From Lentisphaerota bacterium (lineage in GTDB: Bacteria > Verrucomicrobiota > Kiritimatiellia > PWTM01), in the NCBI GenBank assembly GCA_016873715.1, contig VGWF01000049.1, forward strand, positions 1-32,645: a DNA stretch of 32,645 nucleotides. The letters are read 5' to 3'. Shown here piece after piece: positions 1-7,206 of the stretch. The notes beneath the pieces were generated by a model that worked only from the letters and a program-made list of their open reading frames with translations, was not told the origin of the DNA and did no database searches. The position numbers were made by a program, and so were the translations under genes. Within the stretch, counting starts at the first letter, position 1. Each line of letters begins with the position of its first letter.

Positions 1-1152
1 GGGGGGTACGGCTACAACAATGATCGTTACCGCGACCATGAAGAACTTTAGGACGGTCTTGACCGACTCTTGCGCCCCAGCATTCCATGCGATGATCGAA
101 ATGGTGAATACAGCCACAGCCCAGAGAGTCATCCACCACTTCTTAGACTCCAGGGAGAGGATCTTAAGCCCAAGCGCACCGAGTACAGCAAACACCAACA
201 ACGGCCATACTTGAGGCGCGTGCAACTGCGTCCAGACTGCTCCGGCATCAAGCCCAGCGTGCGCGTCACGTATCAAGGCTATTACCTTGCTGGCGATCAG
301 AGCAATGAAGATGAGTACTGCTGCGATGGTACCCCAAACACTGATCTGGGCGGCCAGACCGGCCAGTCGCTTCTGCAGCGGCGTTTCACCCTCGGCGCGC
401 TCCTGTAGTTCTTCGCCGCAACCGGGGACCTGACATCTCCCTTCTTCGCGGTACACCTTTCGGTGCTCGGTGTTCGAACAGATATAGCCCTTGCCCAAGG
501 CGCTGGCCAGATTCCCCATTTCCGTTTTGTCGCCCACAGCCATGATCTCAGCAAGTCCATTGCCGGTCATGATATGCGTGCCACCGATCAACCGCTCGTG
601 TCGCCGCTTGTGAACCGCATCTGACTCGCCGGTCATCAGTGCTTCGTCGACCATGAGGTCGACACCGTGCAGCACGATGGCGTCCGCCGGTATCTTGTCG
701 CCGCCCTCCAGGTGAATGATATCGCCGACCACTAGGTCAGCGGTGCCGATGGTGTGGAAGTGCCCATCGCGCGTTACTTTAACCTGAATCTTGTCGCTAT
801 CCTGTTTGAGGAGTTCAAACGCCTTGTCCGCCTTGTATTCGCTCCAAGTTCCACCCGCAGTGGCGAGACCTACGGCAATCAGAATGGCCACACCATCCCA
901 AGGGACATTCCTGTCTAGCAATCCGACGATGATCGCGATTGCAGCGCACACGAGCAGGATGATGATCGTCGGATCCTCAAACTTCTCCAACCACTGCTTC
1001 CAAAGGGGGTCCTTGGCGGGAGGCGTGAGACGGTTCTCGCCGTAGGTACGGCGGTTGCTCTGCACCTGCGCCGCGGTCAACCCCTTGGCCGAATCGGTCG
1101 ATGGTTTGTACGCGGGCTGTCTTGCCTGCACAGTTTCAACGCTCGGTGCCAT
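1..1152 (-). CDS. Calcium-translocating P-type ATPase, PMCA type (N-terminal part, runs off the window)
   Basis: Reading the minus strand from the ATG at 1152 gives 384 codons with no stop before the window edge, roughly the first 40% of a PMCA/SERCA-like pump (usually about 900 residues). Visible in order: an N-terminal cytosolic segment with the LTAAQV and GENRL signatures of cation ATPases; TM1-TM2 around residues 56-95; an actuator domain carrying the MTGES dephosphorylation motif; TM3 near 265-285; and a TM4 start ending in VVAVP. The phosphorylation site (DKTGT) and nucleotide-binding domain lie off-window. Odd: a Cys/His-rich insert with C225, H230, C240 and C245 sits between the actuator domain and TM3, and the last two codons read Pro-Pro where the family has PEGLP. 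The start is supported by AGGAG six bases upstream. The region is lower in GC than the rest of the window, consistent with transferred DNA. The family call is firm; Ca2+ specificity is inferred. Confidence 0.9.
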   Translation of the reverse strand, partial: MAPSVETVQARQPAYKPSTDSAKGLTAAQVQSNRRTYGENRLTPPAKDPLWKQWLEKFEDPTIIILLVCAAIAIIVGLLDRNVPWDGVAILIAVGLATAGGTWSEYKADKAFELLKQDSDKIQVKVTRDGHFHTIGTADLVVGDIIHLEGGDKIPADAIVLHGVDLMVDEALMTGESDAVHKRRHERLIGGTHIMTGNGLAEIMAVGDKTEMGNLASALGKGYICSNTEHRKVYREEGRCQVPGCGEELQERAEGETPLQKRLAGLAAQISVWGTIAAVLIFIALIASKVIALIRDAHAGLDAGAVWTQLHAPQVWPLLVFAVLGALGLKILSLESKKWWMTLWAVAVFTISIIAWNAGAQESVKTVLKFFMVAVTIIVVAVPP

Positions 1153-1185
1153 CTGAGTCTCCTCTCTCGTCCCAACCTTGGTTTG

Positions 1186-1213
1186 ATTCGACTCCATCGG
1201 CGCGGCCGCGTCA
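1186..1213 (-). promoter_or_regulatory. Possible sigma70-type promoter of the Ca2+-ATPase gene
   Basis: On the minus strand a TTGACG hexamer (1213-1208) is followed after 16 bases by TCGAAT (1191-1186). That is a good -35 and a weak -10, about 35 bases upstream of the ATG at 1152, with an AGGAG ribosome site in between. This rests on pattern only. Confidence 0.3.
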
Positions 1214-1369
1214 AGCACTGAAGCGGTCTATTGTCTTGGTGCTTTCAAACTCACCGATCTGTGTGCGGCAAGATTGGGCGTCGAGACAGTCAAGACAGTC
1301 CAGGCTGGCGCGGGACTCCGATCCTCCATCCCCGCCGCGATCCGCCTTCCGATACAGTCCAGTCTTGAC

Positions 1370-1393
1370 GCACGTCTATAAGACTAGACGTGC
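1370..1393. other. Perfect 9-bp hairpin over the stop codon of the AAA/DUF4143 gene
   Basis: GCACGTCTA (1370-1378) and TAGACGTGC (1385-1393) are exact inverted repeats around a 6-base loop. They cover the TAG stop (1386-1384) of the minus-strand gene. No T-run follows on the minus strand, so a canonical intrinsic terminator is doubtful, but a transcript-end or protective hairpin is plausible. A second inverted pair, GTCAAGAC (1289-1296) and GTCTTGAC (1362-1369), lies just beyond it. Confidence 0.45.
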
Positions 1394-2640
1394 CGTCGAG
1401 ACTGGTCTGTACCGAGAGCGGTGGCCCACTCCAACGCTGGGCGGGTGAGGAACTCCGCGATCGGGATCCCCTGGGCGCCGGCCAGCAGGGGGCGGGCGGA
1501 TGGGAATGCGGCTATGAAGGCGTCGACACCGGGCGGATTGGCGCGACGGGCCGTGCTCTTGACCTCGACGGCCGTGATTGCGCGGCCCGAGACGAGGACG
1601 AAGTCGACCTCGCGGTTCCGGTCGAGCCAGTACTGGACGTCAACGCCGGTCCCGCGGCTCGTGTTCAGGAGATGCGCCCCGACGGCGGATTCGACGAGCC
1701 GGCCCTTGAACTCGGGATCCCTGTCGAGGTCGGCGAAGTGCACCGGCCCGAGCGCCGTCATCAGGGCGGTGTTCAAGACCTGCAGCTTCGGGCTCGACCC
1801 GCGCTGACGGACCTTTTCCCCCGCGTACTTCTGGAGGCCGGCGACGAGCCCCGCGCCATGGAGCAGGTCGAGGTAATGCGCGAGCGTCGTCGTGTTCCCA
1901 ACGTCCTGAAGCTGGCCGGTCATCTTCTGGTAGGACAGGATCTGGCCGGAGTACTCGCACGCCAGATGGAACAGGCGGCGCAGGAGCGCCGGCTTGTCGA
2001 CCCGGCTCAACAGGAGGATGTCGCGCGAGATCGTGGTCTCGATCAGCGCGTCGATGATGTACCGGCGCCAGCGTTCCTCGTCGCCGATCAGGGCGGCGGA
2101 TCCCGGGTAGCCGCCGAAGTACAGGAACTGCTCCAGGGTCCAGCCGAAGGCCTCCCGCATCTCCTGATACGACCAGTGCGGCACCGGCGTGATTTCGAAG
2201 CGGCCGGCAAGGCTCTCGGTGAGGCCTTGCTGCACAAGCAGCGGCGAGGATCCCAGCAGCATGACCTTCAGGGCGGTCCCGGCGCGGGTGTCTTCGTCCC
2301 ACAGGCGCTTCACGGTCTCGGACCATCCGGCGATCTTCTGGACCTCGTCGACCATGAGCAGTGCCTGACCGAAGCCCCCCCTGCTCCGCGTCAGGGACCG
2401 TCCGATCTCCCATTGCTGGGCGAGCCAGGCCCGGTCCTGAAGCGTGGGCTCGTCGGCCGAAACGTAGTGGACGGACTCCCCCAGCCCCTCACCGATCTGT
2501 CGGGCGAGCGTTGTCTTGCCGGCCTGGCGCGGCCCCGACAGGACCTGGATGAACCGGCGGTCCTCGCTCAACCTGCTGTGCAGCAGAGGATAGAGATGCC
2601 TATGAAACGTGCGCCCGGAGACTCTTGACGATTTACTCAT
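1384..2640 (-). CDS. AAA ATPase with C-terminal DUF4143 domain
   Basis: A 418-residue protein of the widespread AAA_14/DUF4143 family, whose cellular role is poorly known. It has a Walker A motif GPRQAGKTT (about residues 36-44), Walker B LLMVDE (94-99), a sensor-like LLGSSPLL, and a C-terminal DUF4143 half. That half contains REVDFVLV followed by VEVKS, a D-x(n)-ExK arrangement recalling the PD-(D/E)XK nuclease fold known for this domain. I chose the ATG at 2640 because it begins the family's usual N-terminus; a GTG at 2685 would add 15 residues through a palindromic site. The gene lies 84 bases downstream of the integrase gene on the same strand, as island cargo. No partner antitoxin or methylase is present. 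Family assignment is confident; function is not assigned. Confidence 0.9.
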   Translation of the reverse strand: MSKSSRVSGRTFHRHLYPLLHSRLSEDRRFIQVLSGPRQAGKTTLARQIGEGLGESVHYVSADEPTLQDRAWLAQQWEIGRSLTRSRGGFGQALLMVDEVQKIAGWSETVKRLWDEDTRAGTALKVMLLGSSPLLVQQGLTESLAGRFEITPVPHWSYQEMREAFGWTLEQFLYFGGYPGSAALIGDEERWRRYIIDALIETTISRDILLLSRVDKPALLRRLFHLACEYSGQILSYQKMTGQLQDVGNTTTLAHYLDLLHGAGLVAGLQKYAGEKVRQRGSSPKLQVLNTALMTALGPVHFADLDRDPEFKGRLVESAVGAHLLNTSRGTGVDVQYWLDRNREVDFVLVSGRAITAVEVKSTARRANPPGVDAFIAAFPSARPLLAGAQGIPIAEFLTRPALEWATALGTDQSRRHV

Positions 2641-2660
2641 GACAGTGAGTAAAACTACTC
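2632..2660. promoter_or_regulatory. Palindromic TACTCA/TGAGTA operator-like array over the start of the AAA/DUF4143 gene
   Basis: TTTACTCA (2632-2639) and TGAGTAAA (2646-2653) form a perfect 8-bp inverted repeat whose loop contains part of the ATG. GAGTA (2647-2651) also pairs with TACTC (2656-2660), so three half-sites alternate in orientation. On the minus strand TTGACC (2679-2674), a possible -35, precedes TTTACT inside the array by 20 bases. This layout would allow autoregulation, or a translation-blocking hairpin, at the start codon. Confidence 0.45.
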
Positions 2661-2724
2661 GCAACCAACCCGAGGTCAACACCAAAAGGTCGCATCAACG
2701 TCCCACGCCGATCCGGGGCGGGCA

Positions 2725-3951
2725 CTACCCCGCGGCGGCGACGGGGGCGATCCTGACGACTTTCGCACGGGTGGTCGCCGGACCGATCCGCCAGAACGTG
2801 GCGGCGTCCTTGGCGGTCACGCGGGCCTTGTAGTGCCGGTGCAGGACCTCGGGCTCTCCGACGTGGCCAAGCTGCAACGCGGTCTTGCCGGCGGGGTGGA
2901 ACTGGGCTAGGTGGTACGTCCCGAAGCTGTGGCGCATGCCGTTGGGCGGCCAGTCGACCTTAGCCTCCTTGCGGACCTTCCGTAGCGCCCGGCGCGAGAA
3001 GTACAGCAAGCCGCTTTCTCCGCGGTGCGGTGCGAGCCATGCGGCAAGGTTCGGTTGGATCTCCACGTCGCGGTCCCGGCGTTTCTTCGCCGTCGCGGCA
3101 TCCACACGGATCAGCCGCCGATCCAAGGCGATCCGTTGCCAGTCGAGGTCGGAGAGCTCGTTCTCGGTCCGAAGCCCGGCGAACAGCCCGACGGCGAGCC
3201 AAGGAACGAGCCGGGGCGCGTGCTTCACGGCCGCAGCCATGATCCGCTTGACTTCGGCCGGCGTGAAGATGCCCGGCGCGCGGTGGTCGATCTGCCCGCG
3301 GCGCTTCGGCACGGGCTGCGTCGGTGTGTATCCCATTTCGTTCGCGAACAGGAATACGCTCTTCGCGAACCGGCGCCAGTCGTCGCGGGTCACGGGGCCG
3401 CACCCCTCCGACCGCTGCCGGATCCACTCGACCATGTCGCGCGTGGTCACCGAACGGATGGGCCGGTCGCCAAGGTCCTCGCCCAAGGCCGTGCAGCGGC
3501 GCTTCAGGTCGCGCAGGGTCCGCGGCCGGAGGTTGTTCTCGGCCGACTGCTTCAGCAACTCGTCGCAGCAGGTCCGAACGGTCACGGCATCCCCCGCCGG
3601 ATCGGCATGGGCCAGGTAGTGCTCGACCGCCGCGGTCAACGAGCCCTTGCGCCCTTCGTCCAGCAGTTCGAGCGCCCGCAACACGTCGGCGCGCTGGTAG
3701 TCGGTCAGCTTCGAGAGGCTGACGGCGCGGTGTGTCGCCTCGAACGCGACGGCGGCGGCGGCATCCTTCCGTTCCTCGCGCCACTCGTCGGCCAGCCTGT
3801 CGGCCGCGTCGGCGTCCGCGACGACACGTCGGCGCCTGGGCGAGAACACCCGGCCGGAGTCCACGAGGAAGCCCCGGCCCGCCGCGCGGATCTTGGGCCA
3901 CTTCGGCCGCCGGCCCGTCCGTCCCCTGCCCTCTTGCGCCGCGTCACTCAT
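2725..3951 (-). CDS. Tyrosine-type site-specific integrase
   Basis: A 408-residue phage/island integrase (tyrosine recombinase) that would act at the neighbouring tRNA-derived site. An N-terminal arm-binding region (about 1-110) is followed by a core-binding domain (about 120-215) and the catalytic domain (about 225-395). Catalytic residues visible are R261 (in AGLRTENE), K289/K290, R340 (GMRHSFGTY), H363 (QLGH) and nucleophile Y374 (HRHYKARV). The His of the usual H-x-x-R box is Asn (N337), a substitution seen in some active recombinases. The start at 3951 has a GGAAGGGG ribosome site; longer in-frame starts would run into the direct repeats upstream. The gene reads away from the tRNA fragment 120 bases upstream, which fits attachment-site-proximal int placement. 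It was probably functional when the island inserted. Confidence 0.93.
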   Translation of the reverse strand: MSDAAQEGRGRTGRRPKWPKIRAAGRGFLVDSGRVFSPRRRRVVADADAADRLADEWREERKDAAAAVAFEATHRAVSLSKLTDYQRADVLRALELLDEGRKGSLTAAVEHYLAHADPAGDAVTVRTCCDELLKQSAENNLRPRTLRDLKRRCTALGEDLGDRPIRSVTTRDMVEWIRQRSEGCGPVTRDDWRRFAKSVFLFANEMGYTPTQPVPKRRGQIDHRAPGIFTPAEVKRIMAAAVKHAPRLVPWLAVGLFAGLRTENELSDLDWQRIALDRRLIRVDAATAKKRRDRDVEIQPNLAAWLAPHRGESGLLYFSRRALRKVRKEAKVDWPPNGMRHSFGTYHLAQFHPAGKTALQLGHVGEPEVLHRHYKARVTAKDAATFWRIGPATTRAKVVRIAPVAAAG

Positions 3952-4004
3952 CTGGAACCCCTTCCATTCGGCCGGATGCGGCCGGGTGGCATTTACGCGC
4001 CGAG

Positions 4005-4026
4005 AGTGTGGCAGAAGTGTGGCAGA
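4005..4026. repeat. Two tandem 11-bp direct repeats upstream of the integrase
   Basis: AGTGTGGCAGA occurs twice head-to-tail (4005-4015 and 4016-4026), between the integrase start and the tRNA fragment. Tandem short repeats beside an attachment core are typical arm-type integrase binding sites. That role is inferred from position. Confidence 0.5.
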
Positions 4027-4072
4027 GTCAAGGCGCAAGCGCGCTTTTCTCGCTACAGTTGCGCTTTGGCTC

Positions 4073-4122
4073 GCGCATTCGTAATGCGCAGGTCGTCGGT
4101 TCGACCCCGACCGTTGGCTCCA
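4073..4122 (+). other. tRNA-Thr(CGT) 3' fragment, likely island attachment site (attR)
   Basis: The segment folds as the 3' part of a tRNA: anticodon stem GCGCA/TGCGC around loop TTCGTAA (anticodon CGT, 4080-4082), variable bases AGGTC, a perfect T-stem GTCGG/CCGAC around TTCGACC, 3' acceptor strand CGTTGGC, T discriminator, and encoded CCA. No D-arm or matching 5' acceptor (GCCAACG expected) precedes it. It lies directly upstream of an integrase gene. This is the usual scar of integration into a tRNA 3' end: the intact tRNA-Thr should lie to the left of the window, with the island between. Antisense reading of this piece produces a well-known kind of false peptide (GRGRTDDLRI-like). Confidence 0.85.
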
Positions 4123-4405
4123 GCTTCTCCCCCCGCACTTCCTCTTCGTTGAGTCCGCTTTTCCGGGGCAAGGAGTCGTTCAGATCGACTCCGATGACAG
4201 GGCCAAAGGAAGCAACCGCTTTCGCGTCGACCGTGCCGGAGCGGGCCCATGACGGGCAGGCGGTTGCCTGCGGATCGGAAGCCCATGCGGTGACAAGACC
4301 GCCTACGTCCGACAGGATACGATGGTTCACCGGCCGTGGGACGCGGTCGACGCGCGCAAAGGCGGTTGCACGTCGCACCCCTCGGAGTGTATGAGAATAC
4401 CCGCC

Positions 4406-7111
4406 ATGAATCCTACTCGAATCGTCCTGTGCCTGCTCGCTTTCCTGCCCTTCCCCACCGCCGGTCTTGCCGCGCCGCAGTTTGAACTGCCCCAGGGCGC
4501 GTTCTTCGAGGCGGAGGACTACGACCGGCTGGTGCGGGGTGAGACCGGCTTCGCGAAGGTGACCGTCGAGGTGGGCGTCAGCGGCGGCAAGATCATCCTC
4601 GGCATGTTCGCGGACGGATTGATCCGCTACGACCTCGCGGTGCTGCAGGCCGGCTCGCACGCGCTCTGGGCGCGGTGCGCGGCGCCGGGCGATGCGACGG
4701 CCGGCTTCGGCTTCGGCGGCGAGGACGCCGGACTGGCCACGGCGCGCGTGGCGAAGACCGTCGAAGGCCTCGGTTCGTTGACGGCTCCGAACGCCTACCA
4801 GTGGCGACGGCTCGGCAGCGTGGATCTGCCCGCGGGCAAGACGCAGCTGCTCCTCGGGCGCGGCGCGCTGCGATACGACTGCTTCTTCCTGAGTCGGCAG
4901 CCGGAGTTCGTGGTCACCGACGCTCTTCTGACGGAACTGGAACGCGCAAAGGAAACGCCGAAGGGCCGGAAGCTCCCGGAGCTTGTCCACACCCGCGCCA
5001 TCACGCGGCATCCTCAGTGGCTCATGCAGAACGCCCTCCGGCCCGCTTACGCGCATTGCGAATGGGACAAGGCGAACACGCCCCAGTCGTGGGCGAAGAT
5101 GGCGCGGGAAGCGGGCGCGAACTGCCTGGTCGGCGTCGGGGAGATGCCCGCCGGCACGCTCGACGGGACGATGAAGGCGTTTCCTTTCGAGTCCATGGAC
5201 AAGAAGGGCTTCAAGCTGCCGCCGGGGTACCGGAAGGACGACCACTCCTGGGTGAAGGAGTTCGCCGACGCCGGGCACGCCGAAGGGCTGAAGGTGGTGA
5301 TGTATGACGGCGCGTATCGCACGCTCGATCCACTCCTGCTGGAGCATCCCGAGTGGCGGCAGCTCGACGCCAAGGGCGCGCCCTATCGCGCCGGGTTCGG
5401 TTCCTGGCATTCGCCCTATCGCGCCGCCTACATCGCGCGCTGGGTGAACGCGGCGCGCGAGTGCGGCATTGACGGAATCATGGTGGATATGCTGTTCACC
5501 GCCCCGCGCGGCGGCGACCACTCGCCGTTCGCCGTCAAAGCGTTCAACGATCGATTCGGCGTCGAGCCGCCGCGGGTCGAGGATCCCCGCGACCTGACGT
5601 GGCAGCGATGGATTGACTTCCAGGCGTGGACCCGCGAGGAGGTCATGCTGGATGTCACCGAGGCGCTCCACGCGGTGAGCCCGGAAATCGCCTGCATCTG
5701 GAACCAGACCACCGGCTGGGTGTTCGACGGACGCGAATACCTGACCTCCCGCGCGGGGAAGTGCGCGGATGGCTTGCTGGAGGAGATGGGCTGGGAGGTC
5801 TCGCACGGAGCTTTCGATAGCCGGCCGTTCGCATGGCCGCTGCAAAGCGCGTGGCAGAGCCTGTTCCTGCGCTGTCGCACCGCCTACGGACAGATGTGGC
5901 ACCTGAACGGCTTCTACACCCGGGTCAACCACGAGGCGCTGTCCTATTCGATGTTCGCCAACGGCATCGCGCCCGCCGTGGTCACCGGCGGCAACTGGGA
6001 CTACCTGAAGCGGATCTGGTCCCACATCCAGGCCTGCGAGAAACACATGGCCGGCGCGACGCTCGCGCCTTACGCGGCGCTGCACTTCAGCGAGGACACG
6101 CTCCAATGGCACGCGAACGCGCGCGGCGACGATGCGCGCCAGGCCTATCTCAGGAATGTCTTCGGTTTCTTCCAGGCCTTGCTGGAGACGCATCTGCCGG
6201 TCGCCATCGTCACCGACGACGAGTTGGCGGATGCCGCCGCGCTCCGACGGTATGCGACGGTTGTGCTTCCGAACACCTCGTGTCTTAGCGACCAACAGGC
6301 GGCGGCGCTGGCGGCCTACGTGCGGGAAGGCGGCGGGCTGATCGCTTCGTTTGAAACGGGCGTGTTCGATGAAGATGGCACGCGCCGGGAGAAACCCGCG
6401 TTGGAGGAACTCCTCGGCGTGAAGCAGGGCGCCGTGGTCGGCGGCCGGAATTGGATGCTGGACACGACAAAACAGACCCACAGAATCACGCGCATCCCCG
6501 AAGTCACCGACGGCGGCGATCCGTCACAAGGTTCCCGCGACCGGAAACCGCAGGTGACATTCTTCGTGGCACACGCCAGCCGCGACGCCCGGATCGTGAA
6601 GACGACCGCGCAGGACGGCATTGAATCGGTCCGGCTGGGCGGACCGGGATCCGGGTACAGCGCGCTGCACACCCGCGTGGTCGGCCGTGGGCGCGTGGCC
6701 TATTTCCCGCCGGACATCGGTCACGGCTACTTCGCCTACAACCACCCGATCGCCCGGCGTCTTATCGAGCGCACGGTTCGCTGGAGCGCGGGGCAATCCC
6801 CGTTCTTGGAAACCGACGCGCCGATGGCGGTCCAGACCGTCTGTTTCCGCAAGGGCGACGACCTCGTCGTGCACCTGGTCAACGACAACTCCTCGTTCGG
6901 CCGCGCCGCCGCGCCGAACCCGGAGAGTTTTGGCGCGTTCCGCGACGAGGTCTTGCCGGTGCATGGAGTGAAGCTCGCCGTCAGCGGCAACTACCGGAAA
7001 GCGATCCTGCTGCCCGATGGCAAGGAACTGGCCGTCCGATCGAATGACGGCAAGGTGGAGACGACCGTTCCCCGCGTGGACATCCACGCGATGGTCGTGT
7101 TCACGCGGTAG
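4406..7111 (+). CDS. Secreted GHL6-like glycosyl hydrolase with beta-galactosidase-trimerisation-like domain
   Basis: A 901-residue exported protein. The signal peptide spans about residues 1-23 (hydrophobic core VLCLLAFLPF, Ala-rich cleavage site). Next comes a beta-rich, CBM-like region (about 30-165, beginning FFEAEDYDRL). A TIM-barrel-like region (about 195-590) follows, with HPEWRQLD, a long glycosidase-type linker and GIDGIMVDML, resembling hypothetical glycosyl hydrolase 6. A GATase-like domain (about 600-720; YATVVLPNTSCLS, YVREGGGLIA) matches the trimerisation domain of GH42-type enzymes. The C-terminus is a beta-rich tail with VHLVND. I prefer the ATG at 4406; an ATG at 4391, with GGAG only 3 bases away, would add five residues. 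The exact substrate is unknown; the fucosidase next door suggests a complex fucosylated glycan. It is the first gene of the plus-strand glycan locus. Confidence 0.8.
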   Translation: MNPTRIVLCLLAFLPFPTAGLAAPQFELPQGAFFEAEDYDRLVRGETGFAKVTVEVGVSGGKIILGMFADGLIRYDLAVLQAGSHALWARCAAPGDATAGFGFGGEDAGLATARVAKTVEGLGSLTAPNAYQWRRLGSVDLPAGKTQLLLGRGALRYDCFFLSRQPEFVVTDALLTELERAKETPKGRKLPELVHTRAITRHPQWLMQNALRPAYAHCEWDKANTPQSWAKMAREAGANCLVGVGEMPAGTLDGTMKAFPFESMDKKGFKLPPGYRKDDHSWVKEFADAGHAEGLKVVMYDGAYRTLDPLLLEHPEWRQLDAKGAPYRAGFGSWHSPYRAAYIARWVNAARECGIDGIMVDMLFTAPRGGDHSPFAVKAFNDRFGVEPPRVEDPRDLTWQRWIDFQAWTREEVMLDVTEALHAVSPEIACIWNQTTGWVFDGREYLTSRAGKCADGLLEEMGWEVSHGAFDSRPFAWPLQSAWQSLFLRCRTAYGQMWHLNGFYTRVNHEALSYSMFANGIAPAVVTGGNWDYLKRIWSHIQACEKHMAGATLAPYAALHFSEDTLQWHANARGDDARQAYLRNVFGFFQALLETHLPVAIVTDDELADAAALRRYATVVLPNTSCLSDQQAAALAAYVREGGGLIASFETGVFDEDGTRREKPALEELLGVKQGAVVGGRNWMLDTTKQTHRITRIPEVTDGGDPSQGSRDRKPQVTFFVAHASRDARIVKTTAQDGIESVRLGGPGSGYSALHTRVVGRGRVAYFPPDIGHGYFAYNHPIARRLIERTVRWSAGQSPFLETDAPMAVQTVCFRKGDDLVVHLVNDNSSFGRAAAPNPESFGAFRDEVLPVHGVKLAVSGNYRKAILLPDGKELAVRSNDGKVETTVPRVDIHAMVVFTR

Positions 7112-7160
7112 GACGATTCGATCAAGAACGTATCGGCACATGAACAACAGGGAGCCTCGC

Positions 7161-7193
7161 ATGCTACGCATCCACACCCTCGCCGCGATTTAG
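7161..7193 (+). pseudogene. Signal-peptide stub of a lost gene
   Basis: After an AGGGAG ribosome site, an ATG opens ten codons (MLRIHTLAAI) that look like the start of a signal peptide, then meet TAG. Seven bases later begins the ribosome site of the next gene (GAAAGG). It reads like the first codons of an exported protein whose body has been deleted. It could equally be a short leader peptide or chance. Confidence 0.35.
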
Positions 7194-7206
7194 TTGAAAG
7201 GAAACA

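Noticed and set aside
2361-2552. Small plus-strand gene opposite the AAA/DUF4143 gene
   Set aside because: Antisense shadow with low-complexity composition and no ribosome site or family match.
4123-4405. Gene between the tRNA fragment and the GHL6 gene
   Set aside because: Short frames only, no ribosome site or motif; probably leader and island-junction DNA.
4028-6481. 817-codon open frame on the minus strand opposite the GHL6 gene and tRNA fragment
   Set aside because: It is antisense to a gene with clear domains, and its end is the well-known false peptide produced by reading a tRNA backwards (VGVEPTTCALRMR).
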